Assembly (NCBI GenBank): GCA_964440405.1
Contig: CAYTSB010000025.1
Coordinates: forward strand, 1 to 12,809
DNA: 12,809 nucleotides
Direction: 5' to 3'
Source: DAOSVX01 sp964440405
GTDB lineage: Bacteria; Bacillota_I; Bacilli_A; RF39; UBA660
The notes beneath the pieces were generated by a model. It was not told the DNA's origin. It saw only the letters and a program-made list of their open reading frames with translations, and searched no databases. This document shows, piece by piece, positions 1 through 6,501 of the stretch. Each line of letters begins with the position of its first letter. Position 1 is the stretch's first letter. The translations under genes and the position numbers were made by a program.

Positions 1-581
1 TGAAAATAAAAGTTGGAGTTAGTGCTAGACATGCACATTTAACTAAAGAAACATATTTTAAACTGTTTGGTCATGAAAATATAAGTAAAAAAAATGATTT
101 AAATCAGATAGGTGAATTTGCCAGTAATGAAACTTTAATAATTAAAACTGAAAAGAATATGATAGAAAAAGTTAGAGTATTAGGACCATTTAGAGATTAT
201 GATCAAGTTGAAATCAGCAGAACTGATGCGATTAATTTAGGGATAAATCCACCAGTTAGAAGGAGCGGCAATATAGATAATACTCCGGGTATAACTTTAA
301 TTGGATCACTAGGAACAATTATTTTAGATAAAGGAGTTATTATTGCTGAAAGACATATTCATATGAGCGAAGAAATGGCTTTAAAATATAATCTTCAAAA
401 TAATAGTTTAATTAAAGTGATAATTTCAGGAACTAAAGGAATTTTAAAAGATGAAGTTAAAGAAATTATTTATGCTTTTCTTAAAATAAGTGCTAATGCT
501 TATTTAGAATTACATATTGATACTGATGATGCCAATGCTTTGGCTTTACAAAATGGTGACGAGGTAGAAATTGAAATTTAA
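1..581 (+). CDS. pduL: PduL-type phosphate acyltransferase (acetyl/propanoyl-CoA:phosphate), 5' edge truncated by one base
   Basis: The reading frame is open from base 3. The window begins with TG directly before AAA ATA AAA GTT, so the first A of the ATG start probably lies one base outside. The product would be about 193 residues, a normal PduL length. Near the N-terminus is the RHAHLT motif and in the second half the RHIHMS motif; these paired His motifs bind the two catalytic zinc ions in PduL. PduL interconverts acyl-CoA and acyl phosphate and can replace the unrelated Pta enzyme in acetate fermentation (family knowledge). No microcompartment genes are nearby, and no N-terminal encapsulation extension is seen, so a housekeeping acetate role is inferred. 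It overlaps dusB by 11 bases, implying co-transcription. Confidence 0.88.
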   Translation, partial: KIKVGVSARHAHLTKETYFKLFGHENISKKNDLNQIGEFASNETLIIKTEKNMIEKVRVLGPFRDYDQVEISRTDAINLGINPPVRRSGNIDNTPGITLIGSLGTIILDKGVIIAERHIHMSEEMALKYNLQNNSLIKVIISGTKGILKDEVKEIIYAFLKISANAYLELHIDTDDANALALQNGDEVEIEI

Positions 582-1530
582 AATTGGCAATGTTGAAATT
601 AAAAATCAAATTGTTCTAGCTCCCATGGCTGGTATTTCTAATACTAGCTTTCGTAAAATTATTAAGAAAATGGGGGCTGGTCTTATTTATGCTGAAATGG
701 TTAGTGATAAGGCCATTGTCTATGGAAGCGCTAAGACTTTAGATTTGCTTAAAATGGCTGATGAAGAAAGACCAATTGCTCAGCAGATATTTGGTAGTGA
801 TGTTAAATCATTTGTGGTAGCTGCTAAATTTGTGGAAAAACATATGCATCCAGATATTATTGATATTAATATGGGATGCCCTGTACCGAAGGTAGCAATT
901 AAAAATCAAGCTGGCAGTGCTTTAATGAAAAATCCAGATAAAATTTATGAAATAGTCAAAGCAGTTAAAGAAAGTGTTAGCTTGCCAGTTACGGTTAAAA
1001 TCAGAAGTGGCTGGGATGAAAAAAGCATTAATGCTGTTGAAGTAGCTCAAATAATTGAAAAAGCTGGAGCTAACGCAGTTACTGTTCATGGCAGAACTAG
1101 AAGTCAGGGGTATAGTGGTAATGCTGACTGGGATATTATTAAAAAAGTTAAAGCAGCAGTTAAAATACCGGTTATTGGCAATGGTGATATTAAATCCTGC
1201 TACGATGCCAAAAGAATGCTTGATGAAACTGGTTGTGATGCCGTAATGATCGGTAGAGGAGTCTTGGGTAATCCTTGGTTAATTAAAGAGTGTGTAGATT
1301 ATTTAGAAAACGGCTTGGAACCTAAAGAAATTTCAATTCAGGATAAGATAACTATGGTTAAAAAGCATTTTGAATTACTTTGTGAAGACAAAAATGAAAA
1401 ATTAGCTTTGCTCCAAATTAAGTCTCACTTTCATTGGTATCTAAAAGGAATTCCCAATGCTAAAGAATTAAAGCAAAAAATTAATTTAATTAAAACCAAA
1501 GAAGATTTTTACAATATATTTAAAAGCTGA
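571..1530 (+). CDS. dusB: tRNA-dihydrouridine synthase, DusB type
   Basis: This flavin-dependent enzyme reduces uridine in the D-loop of tRNA. The 319-residue length is normal for DusB. The sequence shows LAPMAGISN near residue 16 (FMN-binding start of the TIM barrel), the catalytic cysteine C103 in NMGCPVPKV, KIRSGW, the HGRTR motif, and GNGDI with IGRGVLGNPW near the phosphate-binding end of the barrel, followed by the helical RNA-binding C-terminus. The start is TTG at 571, chosen because GAGGT at 561-565 lies 5 bases upstream and because the protein then begins directly with the expected first strand. It lies inside the 3' end of pduL, so translation is probably coupled. A terminator follows immediately after the TGA stop. 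Confidence 0.95.
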   Translation: MKFKIGNVEIKNQIVLAPMAGISNTSFRKIIKKMGAGLIYAEMVSDKAIVYGSAKTLDLLKMADEERPIAQQIFGSDVKSFVVAAKFVEKHMHPDIIDINMGCPVPKVAIKNQAGSALMKNPDKIYEIVKAVKESVSLPVTVKIRSGWDEKSINAVEVAQIIEKAGANAVTVHGRTRSQGYSGNADWDIIKKVKAAVKIPVIGNGDIKSCYDAKRMLDETGCDAVMIGRGVLGNPWLIKECVDYLENGLEPKEISIQDKITMVKKHFELLCEDKNEKLALLQIKSHFHWYLKGIPNAKELKQKINLIKTKEDFYNIFKS

Positions 1531-1555
1531 AACGGTATTTATTGCCGTTTTTTTC
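1530..1555 (+). terminator. Rho-independent terminator after dusB
   Basis: AACGGTA and TTGCCGTT form a stem of about 7 bp (one G-T pair) around a loop of roughly 5 nt, followed by a T tract. It begins at the dusB stop codon. Confidence 0.88.
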
Positions 1556-1570
1556 ATTATATTATATAAT
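1542..1570 (+). promoter_or_regulatory. Promoter of the thioredoxin/CcdA-fusion operon
   Basis: TTGCCG (1542-1547), a 17-base spacer and TATAAT (1565-1570) fit a sigma-A promoter. The -35 box is the right arm of the preceding terminator. The predicted start near 1577 falls on the AGGTG ribosome binding site. Confidence 0.7.
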
Positions 1571-1587
1571 TTTATTAGGTGATAGGC

Positions 1588-1842
1588 ATGAAAATTATAA
1601 AAGTATCTTCATTATGGTGCCCTTCTTGTATTGTTTTGGATGAGAAATTAAAAACTATAAATGATGTTGAAATAGAATCTTTGGACTATGATGAAGATGA
1701 AACAGTAGTGAAAACTTATAATGTTGAGATATTGCCAACTTTAATTTTTGTTAATAAAAAAAATGAAGAACTTGATCGTTTAACAGGAGAGCAACCTCTA
1801 GATAAAATTAAATCTCTAATTGAGAAATATAGAAATGAGTAG
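1588..1842 (+). CDS. Small cytoplasmic thioredoxin-like protein (CPSC)
   Basis: An 84-residue thioredoxin-fold protein with no signal peptide. The active site W10-C11-P12-S13-C14 has the CxxC pattern, and the cis-proline that faces it is seen in ILPTLI (P50). It is shorter than a standard thioredoxin (about 105 residues), so it lacks some peripheral elements. The start is ATG 1588, with AGGTG (1577-1581) six bases upstream; a GTG at 1579 lies inside the ribosome binding site and is less likely. It lies 3 bases before a gene for an exported thioredoxin domain fused to a CcdA-like membrane domain. The inferred role is to carry electrons from the cytoplasmic thioredoxin system to that membrane protein. 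A generic thiol reductase remains possible. Confidence 0.85.
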   Translation: MKIIKVSSLWCPSCIVLDEKLKTINDVEIESLDYDEDETVVKTYNVEILPTLIFVNKKNEELDRLTGEQPLDKIKSLIEKYRNE

Positions 1843-1845
1843 TAT

Positions 1846-3030
1846 ATGAAAAAAGCTTTTTTATTTTTAATCTTATTTTTTACTTCTTTTATAATGGTAG
1901 ATGCCAAAGAAATTAATCTCCACCTTTTTTATGGTCAAGAATGCGTTCATTGCAAAGAAGAAATGAAATTTCTACAAGAATATATTAATGAAAAAGATAA
2001 TATCAAACTATATAAATATGAAGTATGGCATAATCAAAATAACCAAAATCGCCTTATAGAAGTAAAAGAATTGCTAGAAACCAAAGAAAATGGTATTCCT
2101 TTTTTAGTTATTGGCAATCAAGTTATATCTGGGTACTATGCTAAATACACTAATCAAAAAATTAAAGATGTAGTAAGTTATTACGAAGAGAATGATTATC
2201 GTGATTTAGTTGGCGAATATGTTGGTGTTACTGAAATAAATGAGGATATTGAACTTGTTAAAAAAGAAATTACTAGTAACTTTAATTTACCAATTTTAGG
2301 AGAAGTTAATCCCAAAAATGTTTCCTTACCCTTATTATCTGTAGTAATTGGTTTTGTTGATGGCTTTAACCCGTGTGCAATGTGGATTTTAATATTTTTA
2401 ATATCAATGTTATTCGGCATGAAAGACAAAAAGAAAATGTGGATACTGGGGTTAACATTTATTATGACTTCCGGCTTAGTATATTTATTATTTATGGTAT
2501 CTTGGTTAAATTTAGCTATATTTATTAGTAAAGTAAACTATATAAAAATAGGAATTGGTTTATTTGCCATTATCTTTGGTGGAATTAACATCTATAATTA
2601 TTTTAAAGCTTTAAAAAAAGATGATGGCTGTACTGTCGTTAATGATAAAAAACGCAAAAAAATTATTACTTTTGTTAAAAAAATTATTATTGATAAAAAA
2701 TTTATTGTGACTTTACTGGGAATAATGTTATTAGCGATATCAGTAAATATTATTGAATTATTATGCTCTTTGGGATTACCAGTAATATTTACCCAGGTGT
2801 TATCTTTAAATAATCTTACTGCTTTGGAGTATATTATTTATATGTTCTTATATATCATTTTCTTCTTGATTGATGACATTGTTATTTTTACGATTGCGAT
2901 GAAAACCTTACATATTAAAGGTATTTCTAATAAATATGCCAAATATTCGCATTTAATTGGGGGACTAATAATGCTTATTCTGGGAATTTTAATGATTTTT
3001 AAACCAGAATGGCTAATGTTTAATTTTTAG
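1846..3030 (+). CDS. Thioredoxin-CcdA fusion, transmembrane thiol-disulfide electron carrier
   Basis: A 394-residue protein with three parts. Residues 1-20 form a hydrophobic signal or anchor ending near VDA-K. Residues 21 to about 140 form an exported thioredoxin/glutaredoxin-like domain with the redox pair C33-V-H-C36 and cis-proline P85 (GIPFLV). Residues 160-394 form about six membrane helices of CcdA/DsbD type. The redox cysteines are C177 in GFNPCAMW and C307 in ELLCSLGLP, the pair that shuttles electrons through the membrane in CcdA (family knowledge). A further cysteine, C262, lies in a loop (DDGC). This order places donor channel and outer acceptor in one chain, and the upstream small thioredoxin can supply the inner step. 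The inferred role is to reduce extracytoplasmic disulfides. No strong ribosome binding site is visible, so translation is probably coupled to the upstream stop. Its exported substrates are unknown. Confidence 0.88.
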   Translation: MKKAFLFLILFFTSFIMVDAKEINLHLFYGQECVHCKEEMKFLQEYINEKDNIKLYKYEVWHNQNNQNRLIEVKELLETKENGIPFLVIGNQVISGYYAKYTNQKIKDVVSYYEENDYRDLVGEYVGVTEINEDIELVKKEITSNFNLPILGEVNPKNVSLPLLSVVIGFVDGFNPCAMWILIFLISMLFGMKDKKKMWILGLTFIMTSGLVYLLFMVSWLNLAIFISKVNYIKIGIGLFAIIFGGINIYNYFKALKKDDGCTVVNDKKRKKIITFVKKIIIDKKFIVTLLGIMLLAISVNIIELLCSLGLPVIFTQVLSLNNLTALEYIIYMFLYIIFFLIDDIVIFTIAMKTLHIKGISNKYAKYSHLIGGLIMLILGILMIFKPEWLMFNF

Positions 3031-3033
3031 AAT

Positions 3034-3057
3034 AAAAAAACTCAGATATTCTGAGTT
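3034..3057 (-). terminator. Terminator of the minus-strand tRNA cluster
   Basis: AACTCAGA and TCTGAGTT form a perfect 8-bp stem with a 3-nt loop. Read on the minus strand it is followed by a run of seven or more T. On the plus strand no T tract follows, so it serves mainly the tRNA transcript. Confidence 0.85.
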
Positions 3058-3068
3058 AATAAACAACA

Positions 3069-3113
3069 TGGCGCCTCAAGTAGGACTCGAACCTACGACC
3101 TAACGGTTAACAG
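3069..3113 (-). tRNA. tRNA-Asn (GTT), 3' half only, cut by assembly gap
   Basis: Read on the minus strand, the sequence runs from the anticodon loop CTGTTAA (anticodon GTT) through the T arm (GTAGG/CCTAC) to the acceptor strand TTGAGGC, discriminator G and encoded CCA. The 5' half should lie in the N run at 3114-3123, which is too short to hold it, so the true gap is longer than drawn. Its acceptor strand is the perfect complement of the 5' acceptor strand of the other tRNA-Asn at 3288-3363. Confidence 0.85.
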
Positions 3114-3123
3114 NNNNNNNNNN
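3114..3123. other. Assembly gap (10 N)
   Basis: Ten N bases join two incomplete tRNA genes. The missing part must include at least the 5' half of tRNA-Asn, the 3' end of tRNA-Gly and a spacer, and may hold more tRNA genes. The gap length is therefore nominal. Confidence 0.97.
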
Positions 3124-3193
3124 CAAGTAACCAGGATCGAACTGGCATCTTAGCCTTGGCAAGGCCATATACTAACCGTTGTACTACATCTGC
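3124..3193 (-). tRNA. tRNA-Gly (GCC), 3' end missing in gap
   Basis: The anticodon stem TGGCC/GGCTA holds loop TTGCCAA, anticodon GCC. The D stem (GTAC/GTAT) and T stem (GCCAG/CTGGT) are intact. The last acceptor base, discriminator and CCA fall in the N run. The acceptor is poor: 5' GCAGATG faces 3' TACTTG(n), giving an A5-C68 mismatch and G-T pairs at 4:69 and 7:66. The 3' strand would instead pair perfectly with GCAAGTA. Confidence 0.85.
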
Positions 3194-3203
3194 AATAAAA
3201 AAA

Positions 3204-3280
3204 TGGTGACCCGTATGGGATTCGAACCCATGAATGCTGCCGTGAAAGGGCAGTGTGTTAAGCCACTTCACCAACTGGCC
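3204..3280 (-). tRNA. tRNA-Glu (TTC)
   Basis: The anticodon stem CTGCC/GGCAG holds loop CTTTCAC, anticodon TTC. The T arm is ATGGG/CCCAT and CCA is encoded. The acceptor strands GGCCAGT and ACGGGTC pair except for an A5-G68 mismatch. The other arms fit well. Confidence 0.93.
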
Positions 3281-3287
3281 AAATATA

Positions 3288-3363
3288 TGGCGCCTAATGT
3301 AGGACTCGAACCTACGACCTATCGGTTAACAGCCGAGTGCTCTACCAACTGAGCTATTGAGGC
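3288..3363 (-). tRNA. tRNA-Asn (GTT), first gene of the cluster
   Basis: The anticodon loop CTGTTAA gives GTT. The D stem GCTC/GAGC and T stem GTAGG/CCTAC are perfect and CCA is encoded. The acceptor is flawed: 5' GCCTCAA faces 3' ATTAGGC, with mismatches C5-T68 and A7-A66. The top pair of the anticodon stem (C27-T43) also fails. Either the gene is an assembly chimera of two tRNA-Asn copies or it has degenerated. Confidence 0.9.
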
Positions 3364-3378
3364 ATTTACTACTTAATC

Positions 3379-3407
3379 ATTATAATAATCTTAGCCTTTA
3401 AAGTCAA
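3379..3407 (-). promoter_or_regulatory. Promoter of the tRNA cluster
   Basis: On the minus strand TTGACT (3407-3402), a 17-base spacer and TATAAT (3384-3379) lie just upstream of the first tRNA-Asn. This is the closest match to consensus in the window, as expected for stable RNA. Confidence 0.85.
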
Positions 3408-3432
3408 GTGAAAAGTCAAAAAAATATAACAA

Positions 3433-3461
3433 TTGCAGCCCGTAGCAAATTAGGATATAAT
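3433..3461 (+). promoter_or_regulatory. Promoter of the AAA+ gene
   Basis: TTGCAG (3433-3438), a 17-base spacer and TATAAT (3456-3461). The predicted start near 3468 lies on the AGAGGTGA ribosome binding site. It is divergent from the tRNA promoter. Confidence 0.72.
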
Positions 3462-3477
3462 TAAAGAGGTGAACTTT

Positions 3478-4437
3478 ATGAGTGATAAGATTGAAATTTT
3501 AGAAATAGATGATAAAAAAGATGATTTTAGTATGCTTGCAAGATATGGTGTAAATTATACTGCTAAAGAATATATTACTGATCCGGCAATAGCTAGAGAA
3601 GAGGAAATAAAACAAGTTTTATTAATTTTGTTAAATCCCGATAAAAGTGCTATTTTAGTAGGTAAGCCTGGAATAGGTAAAACTGCTATTGTTGAAGGAG
3701 TTGCCTATCGTATTCAAAAGGGTTTAGTTCCTGATGCTTTGAAAAATATGCAGCTTTATAAAGTTAGTGTTACCAGTATTATGGGAACAGCTGTCAGCGA
3801 AGGGCAAATCGAACAGAGAATTGAACTTCTAGTTAATGAAGTAAAAGCTCGTAAGGATGTTATTTTGTTTATTGATGAAATCCATTTACTAGTTAATAAA
3901 AGTGAAAGTAATAATATGGATTTTGCTAATATGTTAAAACCAGCTTTGGATCGTGGTGATGTTAAAATGGTGGGTGCTACCACTACTGAGGAATATGAGA
4001 CTTATATATTAAGAGACCGTGCTTTTAACCGTCGTTTTCAAAAAATTGATGTTGAAGAGACTAATCTTGAGGATACTGTTAAAATAATGATGGGTAGTTA
4101 TCCAAAATTTGAAAAACAAACTGGTGTCAAATTAGAATACACTGACTTTTTAAAAGGAAGAATTATGAAATTCTTAGTTGAAATGACTGAAGAATATAAT
4201 CGAGTTTATGAAGTGGCGGCTAGATATCCTGATATTTGTTTAACCATTCTAGGTAATGCTTTTTCCTATGCTTTATTTGATAATCAGAAAGTAATTAAAT
4301 TTAAGCATATTTATAAAGCAATAGTTAACGCTAGAAATATTTATCCTGATGCCAAAAAGAAGGAAATCGAAAGATTTAAAGTCTTATTTGCTGATTTAAT
4401 TAAAGAAGAAAATGTTAATTTGGAAGAAATTAATTAG
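3478..4437 (+). CDS. Stand-alone AAA+ ATPase resembling the first ATPase module of ClpB/ClpC
   Basis: A 319-residue cytoplasmic protein. It shows Walker A GKPGIGKT (62-69), Walker B LFIDEIH with D133-E134, sensor-1-like GATTTEEY, and paired arginines R185-R186 in FNRRF that correspond to the Arg fingers of the Clp/Hsp100 D1 module. A helical lid region follows (VYEVAARYPD to the end). Clp/Hsp100 chaperones normally carry an N-terminal substrate domain, a middle domain and often a second ATPase module over 700-860 residues. None of these is present, and both ends look natural: a strong ribosome binding site and promoter in front, a terminator behind. The start is ATG 3478, six bases after AGAGGTG. 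It may be a MoxR-like or Clp-like remodelling ATPase. Its substrate is not visible from the sequence, and no protease or adaptor gene is adjacent. Confidence 0.85.
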   Translation: MSDKIEILEIDDKKDDFSMLARYGVNYTAKEYITDPAIAREEEIKQVLLILLNPDKSAILVGKPGIGKTAIVEGVAYRIQKGLVPDALKNMQLYKVSVTSIMGTAVSEGQIEQRIELLVNEVKARKDVILFIDEIHLLVNKSESNNMDFANMLKPALDRGDVKMVGATTTEEYETYILRDRAFNRRFQKIDVEETNLEDTVKIMMGSYPKFEKQTGVKLEYTDFLKGRIMKFLVEMTEEYNRVYEVAARYPDICLTILGNAFSYALFDNQKVIKFKHIYKAIVNARNIYPDAKKKEIERFKVLFADLIKEENVNLEEIN

Positions 4438-4450
4438 TATAAAAATTGTC

Positions 4451-4488
4451 AAAACAAGTTAAATTCATTTATAACTTGTTTTTATTTT
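4451..4488 (+). terminator. Terminator after the AAA+ gene
   Basis: AAAACAAGTTA and TAACTTGTTTT form a perfect 11-bp stem with a 10-nt loop, running into a T-rich tail. Confidence 0.88.
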
Positions 4489-4496
4489 GTTATACT
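4468..4496 (+). promoter_or_regulatory. Extended -10 promoter of the diaminopentanoate dehydrogenase-like gene
   Basis: TG-T-TATACT (4488-4496) is an extended -10 box. TTTATA (4468-4473) lies 17 bases upstream as a modest -35 and sits inside the preceding terminator hairpin. The predicted start near 4503 is the first base of AGGTG. Confidence 0.65.
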
Positions 4497-4512
4497 ATTG
4501 TTAGGTGATAGA

Positions 4513-5604
4513 ATGTTTAGTTCGTTAAGAGTATTACAAATTGGTTGTGGCAAAATGTCTAAGTATATTATGAAATACATATTTGATAAAGGCGGAATGG
4601 TCGTTGCCGGGATTGACATTAATCCAGATTTGATCAATCAGGATATTGGAATTGTTATGGGAACTAATCAAAAAGGTGCGATTATTTATCCGGTTACTAA
4701 ATTAGAGCAGGTAATTTTATCTTCAAGACCAAATATAGCAATTGTCAGTACAATGAGTTTATTAAAAGATGTTGGCGATATTTTAAAAATATGTGCCAGA
4801 AATGGCATTAGCGTTATCACAACTTGCGAAGAGGCTTTTTTTCCAATTAATTCTAATCCTAAGCTATTTAAAGAAATAGATGATTTGGCAAAACAGACTA
4901 AATGTGTTATAACCGGTTCTGGATATCAAGATATTTTCTGGGGTAGTTTAGTTTGCTCTTTGGCAACTAATACGCACAAGATTAATCGAATTGTTGGTAA
5001 TTCATCATATAATATTGAAGATTATGGTTTGGCTTTAGCTAAAGCTCATGGAGCAGGCTTAAGTATTGAAGAATTTAATAATACTATTGCCAAGGCTGAT
5101 AATATTGGAACTGAAGAAAGAAATAATTTAATAGCAAATGGTGAGTTTTTACCATCATATATGTGGAATACAGTTGGCTGGATTGCTAATAAGCTGGATT
5201 TAAAAATTAAATATATAGAGCAAAAATGTACTCCGGTTATTTTGGATTTTGATCTTCATTCCGATACTTTACAAATGGATATACCTAAAGGCTATGTTAC
5301 CGGAATGAATGCGATGGTAACAGGAACAACTGAAGAAGGCATTATAATTGAAGCTACCTGCACTGGTAAGGTGTATACAAATACCGACTTTGATAAAAAT
5401 GAATGGACAGTAGAAGGAGAACCAACAACAACTTTAGTTATTAATAAACCTGATACTACTTTATTAACTTGTGCCAATATCGTTAATCGTATCCCTGATA
5501 TTTTAAATTCTTTAGAACCTGGGTTTATTCCAACCAGTATGATGGCACCACTTAAGTATATTAAGACTAATTTCAAAGATTATATTAAAAAGACCATGTA
5601 TTAA
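4513..5604 (+). CDS. NAD(P)-dependent oxidoreductase, 2,4-diaminopentanoate dehydrogenase-like
   Basis: A 363-residue soluble protein. The N-terminal Rossmann motif IGCGKMS (10-16) follows the first strand, and GIDINPD ends the second strand. VITTCEEAFFP and the later GAGLSIEEF resemble the family of 2,4-diaminopentanoate dehydrogenase (Ord/Or-4), itself related to dihydrodipicolinate reductase and diaminopimelate dehydrogenase. In ornithine fermentation Ord oxidatively deaminates 2,4-diaminopentanoate (family knowledge). The usual GTGINPG segment reads GSGYQDIFWG here, so the substrate may differ. No other ornithine-fermentation genes (OraE/OraS, Ort) lie nearby, so the substrate is not assigned. 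The start is ATG 4513, with AGGTGAT at 4503-4509; an upstream TTG lies before the ribosome binding site. Confidence 0.72.
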   Translation: MFSSLRVLQIGCGKMSKYIMKYIFDKGGMVVAGIDINPDLINQDIGIVMGTNQKGAIIYPVTKLEQVILSSRPNIAIVSTMSLLKDVGDILKICARNGISVITTCEEAFFPINSNPKLFKEIDDLAKQTKCVITGSGYQDIFWGSLVCSLATNTHKINRIVGNSSYNIEDYGLALAKAHGAGLSIEEFNNTIAKADNIGTEERNNLIANGEFLPSYMWNTVGWIANKLDLKIKYIEQKCTPVILDFDLHSDTLQMDIPKGYVTGMNAMVTGTTEEGIIIEATCTGKVYTNTDFDKNEWTVEGEPTTTLVINKPDTTLLTCANIVNRIPDILNSLEPGFIPTSMMAPLKYIKTNFKDYIKKTMY

Positions 5605-5617
5605 AATGGTCTTTTTT
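5587..5617. terminator. Bidirectional terminator between convergent genes
   Basis: AAAAGACCAT (5588-5597) and ATGGTCTTTT (5606-5615) form a 10-bp stem. A T run follows on the plus strand and the A run at 5587-5591 supplies one on the minus strand. It overlaps the stop codon of the plus-strand gene and ends at the stop of the minus-strand ferritin-like gene. Confidence 0.85.
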
Positions 5618-6140
5618 AAATAAATTGTTTTAATAATGAAGTAAAAATAGCAATATGATTTTTTTCATCCATTATAATTCTTTTGATAATATCTTTAATA
5701 TTTTCATTATCGGCATTTTTAAGAATGTAATTATAATATTTAATAGCTTCTTTTTCAGCCATGATATTATTTTTTAATAAACTGGGAATATCTTCATTAT
5801 AATAGACAATTGAAGCATCCCAGTAGATAACATTATTAAGTTCATTACGAAAGATATATTTAGGTATTCCACCCAAGTTTTTAATCATCTTACCTAGAAT
5901 TTCTAAATGCTTCATTTCAGTTATAGCAATTGTTTCCATTGCTTTTTTTAAATCTTTATATCGCTCATCAATAATAATATGTTGATAAGAATAAGTCATT
6001 ACCGCAGTTAATTCGCTTCCTACTCCGGCATAAGCCTTATGAATTATTTCCGCCAGTTTTAAATTCTCATTATACTTTATTACTTTGGGATATGGTTTAT
6101 CAATTGTTAAATTGATTCCATTAACCATATTATATTCCAT
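5616..6140 (-). CDS. Ferritin-like dimetal protein (manganese catalase/CotJC-like)
   Basis: A 174-residue helical protein with the metal ligands of a four-helix ferritin-like bundle: E43 in GSELTAV, E75 and H78 in EMKH, E129 or E131 in AEKEA, and E159 and H162 in DEKNH. The two ExxH motifs bind a diiron or dimanganese centre (family knowledge). The AYAGVGSELTA segment and the paired bundle resemble the CotJC/manganese-catalase branch more than rubrerythrin, and no rubredoxin Cys motif is present. Peroxide removal or metal handling is inferred. The start is ATG at 6140, with AGGTGAT at 6150-6144; a TTG one codon earlier is less likely. It lies 35-40 bases after a small membrane-protein gene and is probably co-transcribed with it. 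Confidence 0.8.
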   Translation of the reverse strand: MEYNMVNGINLTIDKPYPKVIKYNENLKLAEIIHKAYAGVGSELTAVMTYSYQHIIIDERYKDLKKAMETIAITEMKHLEILGKMIKNLGGIPKYIFRNELNNVIYWDASIVYYNEDIPSLLKNNIMAEKEAIKYYNYILKNADNENIKDIIKRIIMDEKNHIAIFTSLLKQFI

Positions 6141-6178
6141 CAAATCACCTATTATAAGTATATTAAAATATAATAAAA

Positions 6179-6406
6179 TTATTTATTGGGAGCACTTACA
6201 TTTTTAATAATAGTTAAAAATATTAAAGCGACAATAACAAAAACTATAACTATCGTAAAGCCTTTGGCAAATTCCTGGCCAAATAAACCAGTAACAAAAT
6301 CAAAGTAAGCATGCCAGCAATCAATAAAAAAAGTTTTAATTGCTTTGTATAGGTCAACAAATCCTTGACCAAGATCGTTAAAAAAATTTAGTGTATATAA
6401 ATACAT
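6179..6406 (-). CDS. 75-residue single-pass membrane protein of unknown function
   Basis: The N-terminal half (residues 1-45) is rich in aromatic residues with scattered charges and looks amphipathic. Residues about 49-68 form one strong membrane helix (FTIVIVFVIV core), followed by a short polar tail ending APNK. The single cysteine is C30. I do not recognise a family. The start is ATG at 6406, with AGGTGA at 6416-6411, and an extended -10 promoter lies 16 nt further upstream. It is the first gene of a two-gene unit with the ferritin-like protein, which suggests a shared stress or envelope role, but this is inference only. Confidence 0.72.
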   Translation of the reverse strand: MYLYTLNFFNDLGQGFVDLYKAIKTFFIDCWHAYFDFVTGLFGQEFAKGFTIVIVFVIVALIFLTIIKNVSAPNK

Positions 6407-6428
6407 AAAATCACCTTTTCCTAAACTT

Positions 6429-6456
6429 ATTATACCATTAAAGGATATTATTGTAC
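6429..6456 (-). promoter_or_regulatory. Extended -10 promoter of the membrane-protein/ferritin-like unit
   Basis: On the minus strand TG-G-TATAAT occupies 6437-6429. The -35 position falls on GTACAA (6456-6451), a weak match, so the TG extension probably matters. The same six bases act as the -35 of the opposite promoter. Confidence 0.6.
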
Positions 6457-6479
6457 TAAAATAATTTTTTTGCTATAAT
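6451..6479 (+). promoter_or_regulatory. Promoter of the Cys-rich anchored protein gene
   Basis: TTGTAC (6451-6456), a 17-base spacer ending in TGC, and TATAAT (6474-6479). It has both a fair -35 and an extended -10. Confidence 0.75.
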
Positions 6480-6501
6480 TAAAGTATCAAAAGGAGAGTT
6501 T

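Noticed and set aside
6144..6156. TATAAT on the minus strand directly before the ferritin-like gene as its own promoter
   Set aside because: A start 7 bases downstream would cut off the ribosome binding site, and no -35 is seen at the right distance. Co-transcription with the upstream gene fits better.
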